The notes beneath the pieces are model-generated. The model was not told the DNA's origin, made no database searches, and saw nothing but the letters and a program-made list of their open reading frames with translations. Below, in pieces: positions 25,379-33,324 of a stretch of 51,646 nucleotides of DNA. Source of the DNA: Bacteroidales bacterium (GTDB lineage Bacteria; Bacteroidota; Bacteroidia; Bacteroidales; UBA932); NCBI GenBank assembly GCA_015060385.1, contig SUYO01000010.1, forward strand, positions 1 to 51,646, written 5' to 3'. How positions within the stretch are numbered: the first letter of the stretch is position 1; every line of letters starts with the position of its first letter. Both the position numbers and the translations under genes were made by a program.

Positions 25379-25458
25379 CTGCCAGATGACGCTGGCAGAT
25401 GTATATGATGCAGGTAATGCAGATCAGACGGGCCGCCTCCTTTTTGGAGAGCGGCCCG
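25379..25458. terminator. two strong hairpins between convergent der and GNAT genes
   Basis: CTGCCAG (25379-25385) pairs with CTGGCAG (25392-25398). CGGGCCGCCTCC (25429-25440) pairs with GGAG-A-GCGGCCCG (25446-25458) around TTTTT, a 12-bp stem with one bulged A. Neither has a strong T-run, but the position between convergent genes suggests bidirectional termination. Confidence 0.6.
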
Positions 25459-25536
25459 CTACTGAACTATAACCCTATTAACAACTAAACTAACCTTGTC
25501 CCTTCCTTTTGCAAACGGCATGCCATTCTTCGGCTG

Positions 25537-25791
25537 TCAGCGGTTTTCATTGAGCCAGGTACGGGCGTAGGGACAGGTGGCCTGACATGAATAGCCTTCT
25601 TCCTGGCAGTAGCGATAGGCAGCCTCGACAAGCAAGGCTGCAATTCCCCTTCCTCTGAGTTCCTTGGGGACAAAGGTATGGATGATGTCAAGGATCTTTC
25701 CTCTGATCACATATGTAAGGTAGGCGGTATAGCCTCCTGTCTGTATTTCGAAGCGTCTGTGCTCCTCGTCGTGTACTGTCTTCGGGTTCAT
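25537..25791 (-). CDS. small GNAT-family N-acetyltransferase (YjdJ-type)
   Basis: The 84-residue protein matches the short single-domain GNAT group: TYVIRGKILDIIHTFVPKELRGRGIA, including the acetyl-CoA loop ELRGRGIAALL, then AYRYCQEEGYSCQATCPYA. A frame starting three codons earlier would use TTG, so the ATG at 25791 is preferred. These proteins are about half the usual GNAT length and have no assigned substrate. It lies 68 bases downstream of the membrane-protein gene on the same strand. Confidence 0.82.
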   Translation of the reverse strand: MNPKTVHDEEHRRFEIQTGGYTAYLTYVIRGKILDIIHTFVPKELRGRGIAALLVEAAYRYCQEEGYSCQATCPYARTWLNENR

Positions 25792-25859
25792 ATCATGCAA
25801 ATGTTACCGGAGAAGATCATCCTTCTCCGTCAGAACGGCGGATATCAAAAGAAATGCCG

Positions 25860-26870
25860 TTAGCGGCGGAGAGATTCGTATGCGTATGAACCGAGACCGA
25901 AGAGGATCTGTGTGATGGCCTGCGATGTGTGGGAGAGGGTCGCATAGATGATGCCCATCTCCATCGGGATGCCGTAGACTGCTGAAAGGGCGAGGCTGAT
26001 GATGAAGTGGAAGGCACCTATGCCGCCGGGAACAGGAACGGCGAAGCCCAGGCCGCCGACCAACGAGAGGAAGAGGGCGTCGATGAGGTCAAGTCCTTCG
26101 AGGAAGGGAGCCGCCCACATTGTCGATGCCGCCATGAGCCAGTACATTACCCAGATGAAGGCGGTGTATGCGAAGAAAAGCCATTTGCGTTCCATGCGGA
26201 GACAGCTTGAGAAGCCCTGGACGAGACCGCGGAATATGCCCCAGACCTTGCTGCAGAAGTCATTGGAGCTGCGGTAACGCCAGAGAGCGAAGAGACCTGC
26301 CGAACCGGCGATGACCAGGACAGCGACGATCCACCATATGCTGAATTCCAGACGCGAGGCCATCGGGGTCCATATCTGTTCGACGAAGAAGCCACCGAAA
26401 CGGCTGAAGCCGCCGAACACGACGATGGCAAGCATCAGAAGCATCACGAGAAGTTCCCAGCCGCGCTCAAGCACGACGGTACCGAGCACCTTGTCGTAGG
26501 TGGCTTTCCTGTGGTCCGGACGCGAAGGGTCGACAGGAGCCGAGCGGCGGGTTATGACTCCGCAACGGATGAACTCGCCGATGCGTGGAAAGAGGAAGTT
26601 CGAGATGTTTCCTATGTTGATGCCGTTGAAGGTCGTGATGCGGGTGATGCTGTCGTCGATGGGGAGGAGGAGCTGGCGCCAGCGGACGGCTCTGAGCCAG
26701 AAGGCGAAGGAGCCGGCAGCCATGGACAGGAGGATGAACTCCCACCGGCATGACTTGAGCTGAGTCCAGAACTCCGCCCATTCGACCTCGCGGAAAGAGA
26801 CCCACAGAAGCAGGGCCGCAAGAGCTGCTGAGGCAAGATATTTCAGTGTCTTCTTTATATTGTCTTTCAT
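25860..26870 (-). CDS. LPG synthase TM-region (UPF0104) family membrane protein
   Basis: The 336-residue protein has about seven to eight hydrophobic helices and family landmarks: SFREVEWAEFWTQLKS near the N-terminus, RAVRWRQLLLP, and the C-terminal GGLGFAVPVPGGIGAFHFI. This domain is the flippase-like half of MprF; stand-alone members in Bacteroidota are called flippase-like or LPG_synthase_TM proteins, and the lipid they move is usually unknown. The frame is open to 26909, but that start is TTG and the added residues are basic, so ATG at 26870 is chosen. A -7 box lies at 26947-26954. Confidence 0.87.
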   Translation of the reverse strand: MKDNIKKTLKYLASAALAALLLWVSFREVEWAEFWTQLKSCRWEFILLSMAAGSFAFWLRAVRWRQLLLPIDDSITRITTFNGINIGNISNFLFPRIGEFIRCGVITRRSAPVDPSRPDHRKATYDKVLGTVVLERGWELLVMLLMLAIVVFGGFSRFGGFFVEQIWTPMASRLEFSIWWIVAVLVIAGSAGLFALWRYRSSNDFCSKVWGIFRGLVQGFSSCLRMERKWLFFAYTAFIWVMYWLMAASTMWAAPFLEGLDLIDALFLSLVGGLGFAVPVPGGIGAFHFIISLALSAVYGIPMEMGIIYATLSHTSQAITQILFGLGSYAYESLRR

Positions 26871-26946
26871 TCTGTTGTAAAGCTTGGCACGTCGTTTTGC
26901 CACCGGCAATGACGTATGTTGTTCGTCCGGTATGACATACGGACTG

Positions 26947-26954
26947 CAAAAATA
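26947..26954 (-). promoter_or_regulatory. -7 box for the UPF0104 membrane protein
   Basis: CAAAAATA reads TATTTTTG on the minus strand. It is divergent from the PfkB -7 box 13 bases away. Confidence 0.45.
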
Positions 26955-26967
26955 TCCAAAAGTTTGC

Positions 26968-26975
26968 TAACTTTG
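26968..26975 (+). promoter_or_regulatory. -7 box for the PfkB kinase gene
   Basis: TAACTTTG matches TAnnTTTG and lies 26 bases before the ATG at 27002, giving a leader of about 20 nt. Confidence 0.6.
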
Positions 26976-27001
26976 TATGTTTAACTGCAAAAAGAACAGA
27001 T

Positions 27002-28012
27002 ATGGCGTCTATTTTAGGCATCGGAAACGCATTGACGGACATTCTCGCCGTACTTCCGGATGATACTTTCCTTAAGGAATTCCACCTGCCGAAGGGCAGC
27101 ATGCAGCATGTCGACATGGAGACTGGAGACAAGATATGGAGGACCCTCAAGCCTATGGGGGTACAGCTTGTGGCCGGAGGATCTGCAGCCAATGCCATCA
27201 CGGGCACGGCTATCTTCGGAATGGAATCCGGATTCATCGGAAAGGTGGGTGACGACGACCTGGGCCACCTCTTCAAGAGCGACCAGGCGCAGTATGGCAT
27301 CAAGTCCATGCTGCTCAAGGGTGTAAATTCATCAGGACGTGCGATGGTGTTCATCACGGCTCCGAATGCAGAAAGGACATTTGCAGTCTACCTGGGAGCC
27401 GCGCTTGAGCTGGTTCCCGAGGACCTCAAGCCAGAGTATTTCGAAGGTTACGACTACTTCCACATAGAAGGGTATCTGGTACAGAACCAGGCTACCATCC
27501 GTCGTGCGGTCGAACTTGCGAAGGCTGCCGGCTGCATCATCTCCCTTGACATGGCCTCATATAATGTGGTCGAATCGAACTACGCCTTCCTCCACGACAT
27601 CGTGGAGAACTACGTGGACATCGTGTTCGCCAATGAGACCGAAGCCAAGGCATTCACCGGAAAGGAGCCCCGCGAGGCCCTCGACGAGATCGCGAACAGC
27701 TGCGACATCGCAGTTGTGAAGGTCGGAAAGGACGGTTCGATGGTCAGGAAGGGCGACGAATACCATTTCATCGAAGCATGGCCGGCGACACCGATCGACG
27801 CGACAGGCGCAGGCGACACATATGCAGCAGGCTTCCTTTATGCCCATTCTCTCGGAATGCCGCTTAAGGTATGCGGAGAAGTAGGTTCGATAATTGCGGC
27901 CAAGGTGGTGGAAGTCGTGGGAACCAAGATCGACATTCCGCGCTGGAAGGCCGCAAAGAAGGAAATCCGCGAACTCATAAACGCTAATACACCCGAGACA
28001 TGTACGGACTGA
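27002..28012 (+). CDS. PfkB-family carbohydrate kinase, adenosine-kinase-like
   Basis: The 336-residue cytoplasmic kinase has the PfkB signature 1 region LVAGGSAANAITGTA (56-70) and signature 2 DATGAGDTYAAGF (266-278) with catalytic Asp272. The overall pattern (MASILGIGNALTDIL, SMQHVD) is that of the Bacteroidota adenosine-kinase/ribokinase group; the substrate is inferred. Its 3' end overlaps the next gene by 13 bases, so it heads a coupled operon with DUF6913, DUF368 and a barrel protein. Confidence 0.9.
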   Translation: MASILGIGNALTDILAVLPDDTFLKEFHLPKGSMQHVDMETGDKIWRTLKPMGVQLVAGGSAANAITGTAIFGMESGFIGKVGDDDLGHLFKSDQAQYGIKSMLLKGVNSSGRAMVFITAPNAERTFAVYLGAALELVPEDLKPEYFEGYDYFHIEGYLVQNQATIRRAVELAKAAGCIISLDMASYNVVESNYAFLHDIVENYVDIVFANETEAKAFTGKEPREALDEIANSCDIAVVKVGKDGSMVRKGDEYHFIEAWPATPIDATGAGDTYAAGFLYAHSLGMPLKVCGEVGSIIAAKVVEVVGTKIDIPRWKAAKKEIRELINANTPETCTD

Positions 28013-28542
28013 TAAGGGACTTTGTCCGCAGAAAAAGGCTTAAGAAATATGCCAGCGGCATCGAGACCGGGCTTGTGCCTCTCGCAGGGGGCTCGGTGGT
28101 CAATGTGCTCATCGATGTCGAGGAGCCGGGCTTTGACGATCTCAAGGAGGATATCCTCGTCTGGGGAAGGAAGAATCCGGGAATTAAGGTGAACATCTAT
28201 TTCATCGACTTCCGTCGACTCGGCAAGGACGAGCTGCTGCTCACAAGCATCACCAACACGATCCTCCGGAAGGAACTCGACTGGGTCGGAATGCCCGACC
28301 TCGGAAAGATCGCTCCTCTTGTCGAGGAAAAGAGCGATGTGCTGATATCCATGGCGGACAGGCACGACTTCCCTGTCGACTTCATCATCAGATGTACAAA
28401 GGCACGATTCAAGATCGGAAGACACAAGTACGAAGGCCATCCGTTCGACATGGTCCTCAAGGGAGGAGAGACGGCGGATCTGCGTTCAGATGCAAGACAG
28501 ATCTTTGCAGCAATAACTGAATTCTTAACGAAAATCAAGTAA
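28000..28542 (+). CDS. DUF6913 family protein
   Basis: This 180-residue soluble protein starts with a basic helix (FVRRKRLKKYASG) and then a mixed alpha/beta domain (NVLIDVEEPGFDDLKEDI, KVNIYFIDFRRLGKDELL, VDFIIRCTKARFKIGRH). I recognise it as the conserved Bacteroidota family named DUF6913, with no known function. It overlaps the PfkB gene by 13 bases and its TAA runs into the ATG of the DUF368 gene, so translation of all three is probably coupled. Confidence 0.75.
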   Translation: MYGLIRDFVRRKRLKKYASGIETGLVPLAGGSVVNVLIDVEEPGFDDLKEDILVWGRKNPGIKVNIYFIDFRRLGKDELLLTSITNTILRKELDWVGMPDLGKIAPLVEEKSDVLISMADRHDFPVDFIIRCTKARFKIGRHKYEGHPFDMVLKGGETADLRSDARQIFAAITEFLTKIK

Positions 28543-29513
28543 TGAGAACATTCAAAGACTACCTGATGGTTGGCGTCAAAGGCGCGTGCATGGGCGCGGC
28601 CGACGTGATTCCGGGAGTTTCCGGAGGCACCATCGCCTTCATCACAGGAATATATGACGAATTCGTAGGATCCATCGCCCGCATCGATGCGGAAGCGGTA
28701 CGCATGCTGTTCAAGGGTCGCATACGCGACTTCTGGGGCCATATCAACGGCTGGTTCCTTCTTTCTGTAGTGGCAGGTATCGGAGTGAGCGTGGTGTCCC
28801 TTGCAGGACTCATGCAGATGCTTCTGAACAACCATCCCATCCAGACATGGGCGTTCTTCTTCGGCCTGATCGTGGCATCGTCAATCTTCATTCTGCGTGG
28901 CATTTCAGGCTGGAAGGTCCGTGAAGGAGTGCTGCTTGCACTGGGAGTCGTGCTGGGAATCGTTGTCTGCACACTCTCCCCTACCCAGACCCCTGAAGCA
29001 TTGTGGTTCATCTTCCTGAGCGGCTCGATAGCTATCTGTGCGATGATCCTTCCGGGCATTTCAGGAAGCTTCATCCTTCTTATCCTCGGAAAGTACGAAT
29101 ACATCATGGGCTGCATCTCAGGACTGGTTTCAGGAGAAGATTTCCTTCAGAACCTTGCCGTCATGGCTGTGTTCCTTGTAGGAGCCGTTGTCGGCATCCT
29201 CGGATTCTCGAAGCTCCTCCACTGGCTTCTCGCACGCTGGAACAAGGAGACCCTTATAGTGCTGGCCGGCTTCATCATCGGCTCACTGGTAAAGGTATGG
29301 CCATGGAGCAACGCTGAGGCCATCGTCGGCTCGCAGAACCCTGAACTGGCGCTGATGGCAGAGACTCTCCCTGCAGGCCTTCCTGAGGAAATCGTATCGC
29401 AGTACATGGCTTCAGCCGACCTTCATATCTGGGGAGCCGTGCTGTTTGCAGTCATAGGATTCAGCCTTGTCACCGGTATCGAGGTGATCGGAAAGATGAA
29501 GAAGAAGAATTAA
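28542..29513 (+). CDS. DUF368 membrane protein (PopT-type C55-P transporter candidate)
   Basis: The 323-residue protein has eight or more hydrophobic helices. It carries two inverted-like DUF368 signatures, GAADVIPGVSGGTIAFITGIYDEF (near 17-40) and ICAMILPGISGSFILLILGKYEY (near 165-187). Members of this family (PopT) have been shown to recycle undecaprenyl phosphate across the inner membrane for wall and surface-polymer synthesis; this assignment by family is inferred here. The start overlaps the DUF6913 stop by one base, and the barrel protein follows after 15 bases. Confidence 0.9.
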   Translation: MRTFKDYLMVGVKGACMGAADVIPGVSGGTIAFITGIYDEFVGSIARIDAEAVRMLFKGRIRDFWGHINGWFLLSVVAGIGVSVVSLAGLMQMLLNNHPIQTWAFFFGLIVASSIFILRGISGWKVREGVLLALGVVLGIVVCTLSPTQTPEALWFIFLSGSIAICAMILPGISGSFILLILGKYEYIMGCISGLVSGEDFLQNLAVMAVFLVGAVVGILGFSKLLHWLLARWNKETLIVLAGFIIGSLVKVWPWSNAEAIVGSQNPELALMAETLPAGLPEEIVSQYMASADLHIWGAVLFAVIGFSLVTGIEVIGKMKKKN

Positions 29514-29528
29514 AAGGGAAATATATAT

Positions 29529-30107
29529 ATGAAAAGGATATTATTGACTGTCACAGCCTTGCTCATGACGATGGGTATGACTTTCTCACAGCCGAAGTCG
29601 GTGGGTATCAGGGGAGGATACACCGGACTGAATGTGAATTACCAGCATTTCCTGGTAGGAATAAACTTTATAGAAGCTGACTTGGGTACGGATTTCGGAT
29701 ACAACGCCAACGGAAACGTCGGAGTAAAGGCAAGCGGCACATACAACTTCGTATGGGCACGCCCGGCCTGGACAGACAAGGGCACATGGGCCCTGTATGC
29801 CGGACCTGGCATATCCCTGGGATGGGTTGACGACCAGGTGCCATATAAGGTTTATGACGTGATATATCCGTATTATGACAACGGCTTCATGATGGCATTG
29901 AACGCCCAGGTCGGAATAGAGTACAACTTTCCTTTCCCTCTCCAGATTTCCCTTGACCTGAGACCTGAGGTCGGCTTCCATATAAATGACGGAAGATTCC
30001 GTATCCCTAACACTGACAATGTAGTCAGATATGAAAAGAAGATAGGATTCTATGACAACGGCCTGAACGGCCTCTTCCCTACCCTCTCGATACGCTATCG
30101 CTTTTAA
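29529..30107 (+). CDS. outer-membrane beta-barrel protein
   Basis: The 192-residue protein has a Sec signal peptide (MKRILLTVTALLMTMGMTFS, cleavage near 20-21 before QPKS). Amphipathic strands rich in Gly and aromatic residues follow (SVGIRGGYTGLNVNYQHF, LYAGPGISLGWVDD), and it ends in TLSIRYRF with a terminal Phe, typical of OMPs folded by the BAM complex. This fits a small eight-stranded barrel (OmpX/OmpW-like). The ligand or role is unknown. It is the last gene of the PfkB-DUF6913-DUF368 run. Confidence 0.82.
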   Translation: MKRILLTVTALLMTMGMTFSQPKSVGIRGGYTGLNVNYQHFLVGINFIEADLGTDFGYNANGNVGVKASGTYNFVWARPAWTDKGTWALYAGPGISLGWVDDQVPYKVYDVIYPYYDNGFMMALNAQVGIEYNFPFPLQISLDLRPEVGFHINDGRFRIPNTDNVVRYEKKIGFYDNGLNGLFPTLSIRYRF

Positions 30108-30122
30108 AGCCTGAAATATCTT

Positions 30123-30317
30123 CTAAGGATTCATCAGGTCGACATTGACGAAACCGTTGATCTCCTGCATGAGCTCGACAGAAGCAAGGGCCTTGCGACG
30201 GATTTCATCCGTCGCATCGGCTGCGGCTGCGGCTTCGCGATAAAGATTTATCGCTTCGCCGAAGCGGTTGTTACGTCTCAGTTCTTCAGCGTGTTCCAAT
30301 AACTCTTTTGCTGTCAT
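30123..30317 (-). CDS. small TPR-like protein
   Basis: The 64-residue protein is two helices of TPR type (TAKELLEHAEELRRNNRFGEA, INLYREAAAAADATDE) followed by a C-terminal EINGFVNVDLMNP. Short proteins ending in a similar asparagine/proline-rich tail are common in Bacteroidota; function unknown. It lies after the rnfA terminator, so it may have its own promoter, but I see no clear -7 box. Confidence 0.7.
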   Translation of the reverse strand: MTAKELLEHAEELRRNNRFGEAINLYREAAAAADATDEIRRKALASVELMQEINGFVNVDLMNP

Positions 30318-30336
30318 GATACTGTTCGATTAATAA

Positions 30337-30358
30337 AGATTGCCACGTCATTCTGAGG
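30337..30358 (-). repeat. interspersed hairpin repeat, copy H (fragment)
   Basis: GATTGCCACGTCATTCTGAGG matches the left half of the family, combining the ATTGCCACGTC start of copy E with a CTGAGG end. It lies in the gap between rnfA and the small TPR gene. Confidence 0.5.
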
Positions 30359-30401
30359 CTTTTGCAGCGAGCAGCCTGCGGCAGCAGGACCAGTTAAACA
30401 G

Positions 30402-30433
30402 AAGACGGAGCCACCAATTGGAAACTCCGTCTT
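30402..30433 (-). terminator. hairpin terminator after rnfA
   Basis: AAGACGGAG (30402-30410) pairs perfectly with CTCCGTCTT (30425-30433) around a 14-base loop, 20 bases past the rnfA stop. On the minus strand it is followed by CTGTTTAAC, a weak T-run. Confidence 0.6.
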
Positions 30434-30452
30434 TAATCCGATTCTTATGAAT

Positions 30453-31052
30453 TTAAACCAGTCCTGAGAATCCCATGAAGGCCATCGCAAGGATACCAGC
30501 GGTAACAAGAGCGATAGGAACACCCTTGAAAGCCTTAGGAACCTCGTTGAGGGCAAGCTGCTCGCGGAGACCTGCGAAGAGCACCATCGCAAGACCGAAA
30601 CCGAGGGATGTAGCGAAAGCGTATACGGTAGCCTCTCCGAGGTTGAACATTCCGTCGGCAGCAGCTGCGAACGGAGATGACTTCTGGACTACTGTAAGAG
30701 CTACACCGAGAACGGCACAGTTGGTTGTAATCAGCGGAAGGAAGATACCCAGGGAAGCATACAGCGCAGGGCTGATCTTCTTGAGGACGATCTCCACCAT
30801 CTGCACGAGGGCTGCAATCACAAGGATGAACGAGATGGTCTGAAGGAACTCAAGTCCGAACTTCACCAGAAGCGAGTTCAACAGATAGGTCACTACAGTT
30901 GCAAGCGTGATCACGAAACATACCGCCATCGACATGCCGGTAGCCGTGCTGAGCTTGTTGGATACGCCGAGGAAAGGACATACACCAAGGAACTGTGACA
31001 GCAGGATATTGTTTACGAATATCGCTGAAATGATGATAAGTATATATTCCAT
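30453..31052 (-). CDS. rnfA: Rnf complex subunit RnfA (RsxA)
   Basis: RnfA is one of the two homologous six-helix membrane subunits of the ferredoxin:NAD+ oxidoreductase (Rnf), which couples electron transfer to ion movement. The 199-residue protein has the family opening FVNNILLSQFLGVCPFLGVS and the NCAVLGVAL motif, with the cysteines (Cys25, Cys111) thought to hold a membrane [2Fe-2S] cluster with RnfE. It is the last gene of the rnfBCDGEA order, 2 bases after rnfE. Confidence 0.96.
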   Translation of the reverse strand: MEYILIIISAIFVNNILLSQFLGVCPFLGVSNKLSTATGMSMAVCFVITLATVVTYLLNSLLVKFGLEFLQTISFILVIAALVQMVEIVLKKISPALYASLGIFLPLITTNCAVLGVALTVVQKSSPFAAAADGMFNLGEATVYAFATSLGFGLAMVLFAGLREQLALNEVPKAFKGVPIALVTAGILAMAFMGFSGLV

Positions 31053-31054
31053 AA

Positions 31055-31660
31055 TTACTCAGCCTTTTTAGATGTTAACTTTCTGAAGATCACGATAAGG
31101 TATCCGAGTGCAAGGAAGGCTCCCGGAGCAAGCACGAATGCAAGGATTCCGTCGCCCTCGATGAACTTGAAGCCGAATGCAGAACCGCTTCCGAGAATCT
31201 CGCGCACCAGACCGAGGACGGTAAGTGAGCATGTGAATCCGAGTCCGATACCGATACCGTCAAGAGCCGAATCACCTACGCTGTTCTTGTTTGCAAACGC
31301 CTCTGCACGTCCGAGGACGATACAGTTCACCACGATGAGCGGGATGAAGAGACCGAGGGTCTCGTAGATATCCGGAACATACGCCTGCATCACGAACTGG
31401 AGAAGGGTCACGAAAGTCGCGATCACAACAATGTATGAAGGGATACGGACCTTGTCAGGAATATATGCTGCGATTGCAGAAATCACGATATTTGAGAGAA
31501 TGAGAACGAAAGTAGTTGCAAGTCCCATGCTCATACCGTTGATGGCCGATGTGGTTGTAGCCAGTGTAGGACACATACCCAGGAGAAGTACGAAGGTAGG
31601 GTTCTCCTTGATCAGACCTTTAGTTATAAGTTGAAATTTTCCCATGATCTGTTCCTCCAT
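31055..31660 (-). CDS. rnfE: Rnf complex subunit RnfE (RsxE)
   Basis: RnfE is the inverted homologue of RnfA. The 201-residue protein has about six helices and the motifs ENPTFVLLLGMCPTLATT and VVNCIVLGRAEAFA with Cys27 and Cys113. Its stop lies 2 bases before rnfA and its ATG overlaps the rnfG stop by one base, so the subunits are translated together. Confidence 0.96.
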   Translation of the reverse strand: MEEQIMGKFQLITKGLIKENPTFVLLLGMCPTLATTTSAINGMSMGLATTFVLILSNIVISAIAAYIPDKVRIPSYIVVIATFVTLLQFVMQAYVPDIYETLGLFIPLIVVNCIVLGRAEAFANKNSVGDSALDGIGIGLGFTCSLTVLGLVREILGSGSAFGFKFIEGDGILAFVLAPGAFLALGYLIVIFRKLTSKKAE

Positions 31661-32241
31661 TAATTAAGCGGCATAGGGGTCTTGCCGATAGTCTCGAATA
31701 CCTTGACAGCCAGCGCAAGACCGTCTGCATATGCACGGGATGTGATTGTAGAAGCGGTGATGGCGTCAACATCTCCTCCGTCCTTTCTTACGGCCAGTTT
31801 CCTTGCAGAAGGATCCCAGCCCTTGAACTGATCTGAGAATGCAGGCTCGACGCACTTGGCACCAAGACCCGGAGTCTCTGCCTGGGAAAGAACCTTGGTG
31901 TTGCAGATCACGCCCTTGGCATCAAAGCCTACCTTGATCACTACAGGACCGCCGAAGCCTACAGGGGCAACGTTGATGGCACAGCCAACTGTATTGCCCT
32001 GCTGGTCATATGCAAGGTTGTATGTGTATGAAGCGCCTTCGAAATCCACTGTCCTTTCCTCCTCGATGGTCACTGCACCCGCGGGAAGAACCTCCATGAT
32101 CGCAGCTTCGTTCTTGGCCTTTGCTGCAGCGTCGATAGGCTCCTTTGTAAGAGCGTACACGCCTGCAAGAAGAGAAGAACATACGATGCAGATCGCGAAG
32201 AGACATACAGTCATGTTCTTGAATGATGATTTTACTGCCAT
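31660..32241 (-). CDS. rnfG: Rnf complex subunit RnfG (RsxG)
   Basis: RnfG is a single-pass subunit with a periplasmic FMN covalently held by threonine. The 193-residue protein has a membrane anchor (about 9-31) and the flavinylation motif TASTIT (162-167), aligned to SGATxT, with predicted FMN site Thr165. A separate flavin transferase (ApbE) would be needed; none is in this window. It is 3 bases downstream of rnfD. Confidence 0.95.
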   Translation of the reverse strand: MAVKSSFKNMTVCLFAICIVCSSLLAGVYALTKEPIDAAAKAKNEAAIMEVLPAGAVTIEEERTVDFEGASYTYNLAYDQQGNTVGCAINVAPVGFGGPVVIKVGFDAKGVICNTKVLSQAETPGLGAKCVEPAFSDQFKGWDPSARKLAVRKDGGDVDAITASTITSRAYADGLALAVKVFETIGKTPMPLN

Positions 32242-32244
32242 AGC

Positions 32245-33210
32245 CTATGCCCTCCCGTACTTTTTAGCGTGGAACCACTTGTTGAGGAGAGGAACCACAG
32301 AGTTCATGATAAGGATAGCGAATGACACGCCCTCCGGATATGCACCGAAGTAACGGATCAGCATTGTGATCAGACCGATACCGATACCGAAGACCACGCC
32401 ACCCATATTGCTCATAGGAGAAGTCACATAGTCGGTAGCCATGAAGATGGATCCGAGAAGGAGACCTCCGGTAAGAAGGTTGAATATAGGGTCTGTATAC
32501 TCAGCAGGGTTGATCAGCCAGAAGATTCCTGAGAACACGGCTACGGTCGCAAGGATCGAAAGGGTGATGTATGGACGGATCACCTTGCGGGCGAGCAGGT
32601 AGATGAAACCTGCGATGAGCGCAAGGGCTGAAAGCTCGCCGGCAGAACCGCCTATGTTCATGAAAAGCATGTCCATATAGTCGAGTCCCTCGATTGCAGC
32701 TACGCCGCCTTCCTTGGCAACGCCGAGGGCAGTTGCTCCCGAGAAGCCGTCAATACCGCCTCCGATGAAGCCCTGAGGCCTTGTCCAGTCTGTCATATAT
32801 GTAGGGAATGAGATCAGAAGGAACACTCGACCCACGATTGCAGGGTTGAAGAGGTTCTGACCAAGTCCTCCGAAAGTCATCTTCGCAACGCCGATGGCAA
32901 CGACTGCACCGATGAAGACAACCCACCAAGGTGTGGTTGCAGGGAGGTTGAGGGCAAGAAGAACACCTGTGACCACAGCAGACCAGTCACATACCGTGCA
33001 CGGCTTCTTCAGCAGATATTTAGTGATAAGGAACTCCAGCAGCACGCATGAAGCCACGCTCACACCCAGCACGAGGAGTTCCGACCATCCGTAGAAGAGG
33101 ACGGAAACCACCACTGCAGGAAGCAGAGCGATCACAACGTCACGCATCAAAGACTTCGTAGAGGTCTTTGTATGAAGATGCGGCGACGGTGAAACCAAAA
33201 GTTTTTCCAT
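32245..33210 (-). CDS. rnfD: Rnf complex subunit RnfD (RsxD)
   Basis: The 321-residue polytopic membrane subunit carries the second covalent FMN: the motif GFSGATALG has predicted flavin-bound Thr160. Other family sequence includes NLFNPAIVGRVFLL and MATDYVTSPMSNMGGVVFGIG. It is separated from rnfC by a 114-base gap, the only real gap inside the rnf set, holding a long inverted repeat (33260-33324). Confidence 0.96.
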   Translation of the reverse strand: MEKLLVSPSPHLHTKTSTKSLMRDVVIALLPAVVVSVLFYGWSELLVLGVSVASCVLLEFLITKYLLKKPCTVCDWSAVVTGVLLALNLPATTPWWVVFIGAVVAIGVAKMTFGGLGQNLFNPAIVGRVFLLISFPTYMTDWTRPQGFIGGGIDGFSGATALGVAKEGGVAAIEGLDYMDMLFMNIGGSAGELSALALIAGFIYLLARKVIRPYITLSILATVAVFSGIFWLINPAEYTDPIFNLLTGGLLLGSIFMATDYVTSPMSNMGGVVFGIGIGLITMLIRYFGAYPEGVSFAILIMNSVVPLLNKWFHAKKYGRA

Positions 33211-33259
33211 TATTTTGCTTTTTTAAGTAATCGATTTAAGTGTGTCGTACTTGTTGGAG

Positions 33260-33324
33260 CAAAGACCTTTGATTTCCGGAAGCATTTCCCTTATTTTTCG
33301 GCTTCCGGAGATTAAAGGGCTTTG
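33260..33324 (-). repeat. 24-bp inverted repeat between rnfC and rnfD
   Basis: CAAAGACCTTTGATTTCCGG followed by AAGC (33260-33283) pairs with 33301-33324 at 21 of 24 positions around a 17-base AT-rich loop. On the transcript it begins at the base after the rnfC stop codon. Each arm also contains its own small palindromes (CAAAG/CTTTG and TTCCGGAA). No T-run follows, so it looks more like an mRNA-stabilising or processing stem than a terminator. Confidence 0.75.

Noticed and set aside
30314..30592. 92-codon minus-strand frame over the end of rnfA
   Set aside because: It overlaps rnfA in another frame and the terminator; no protein features.
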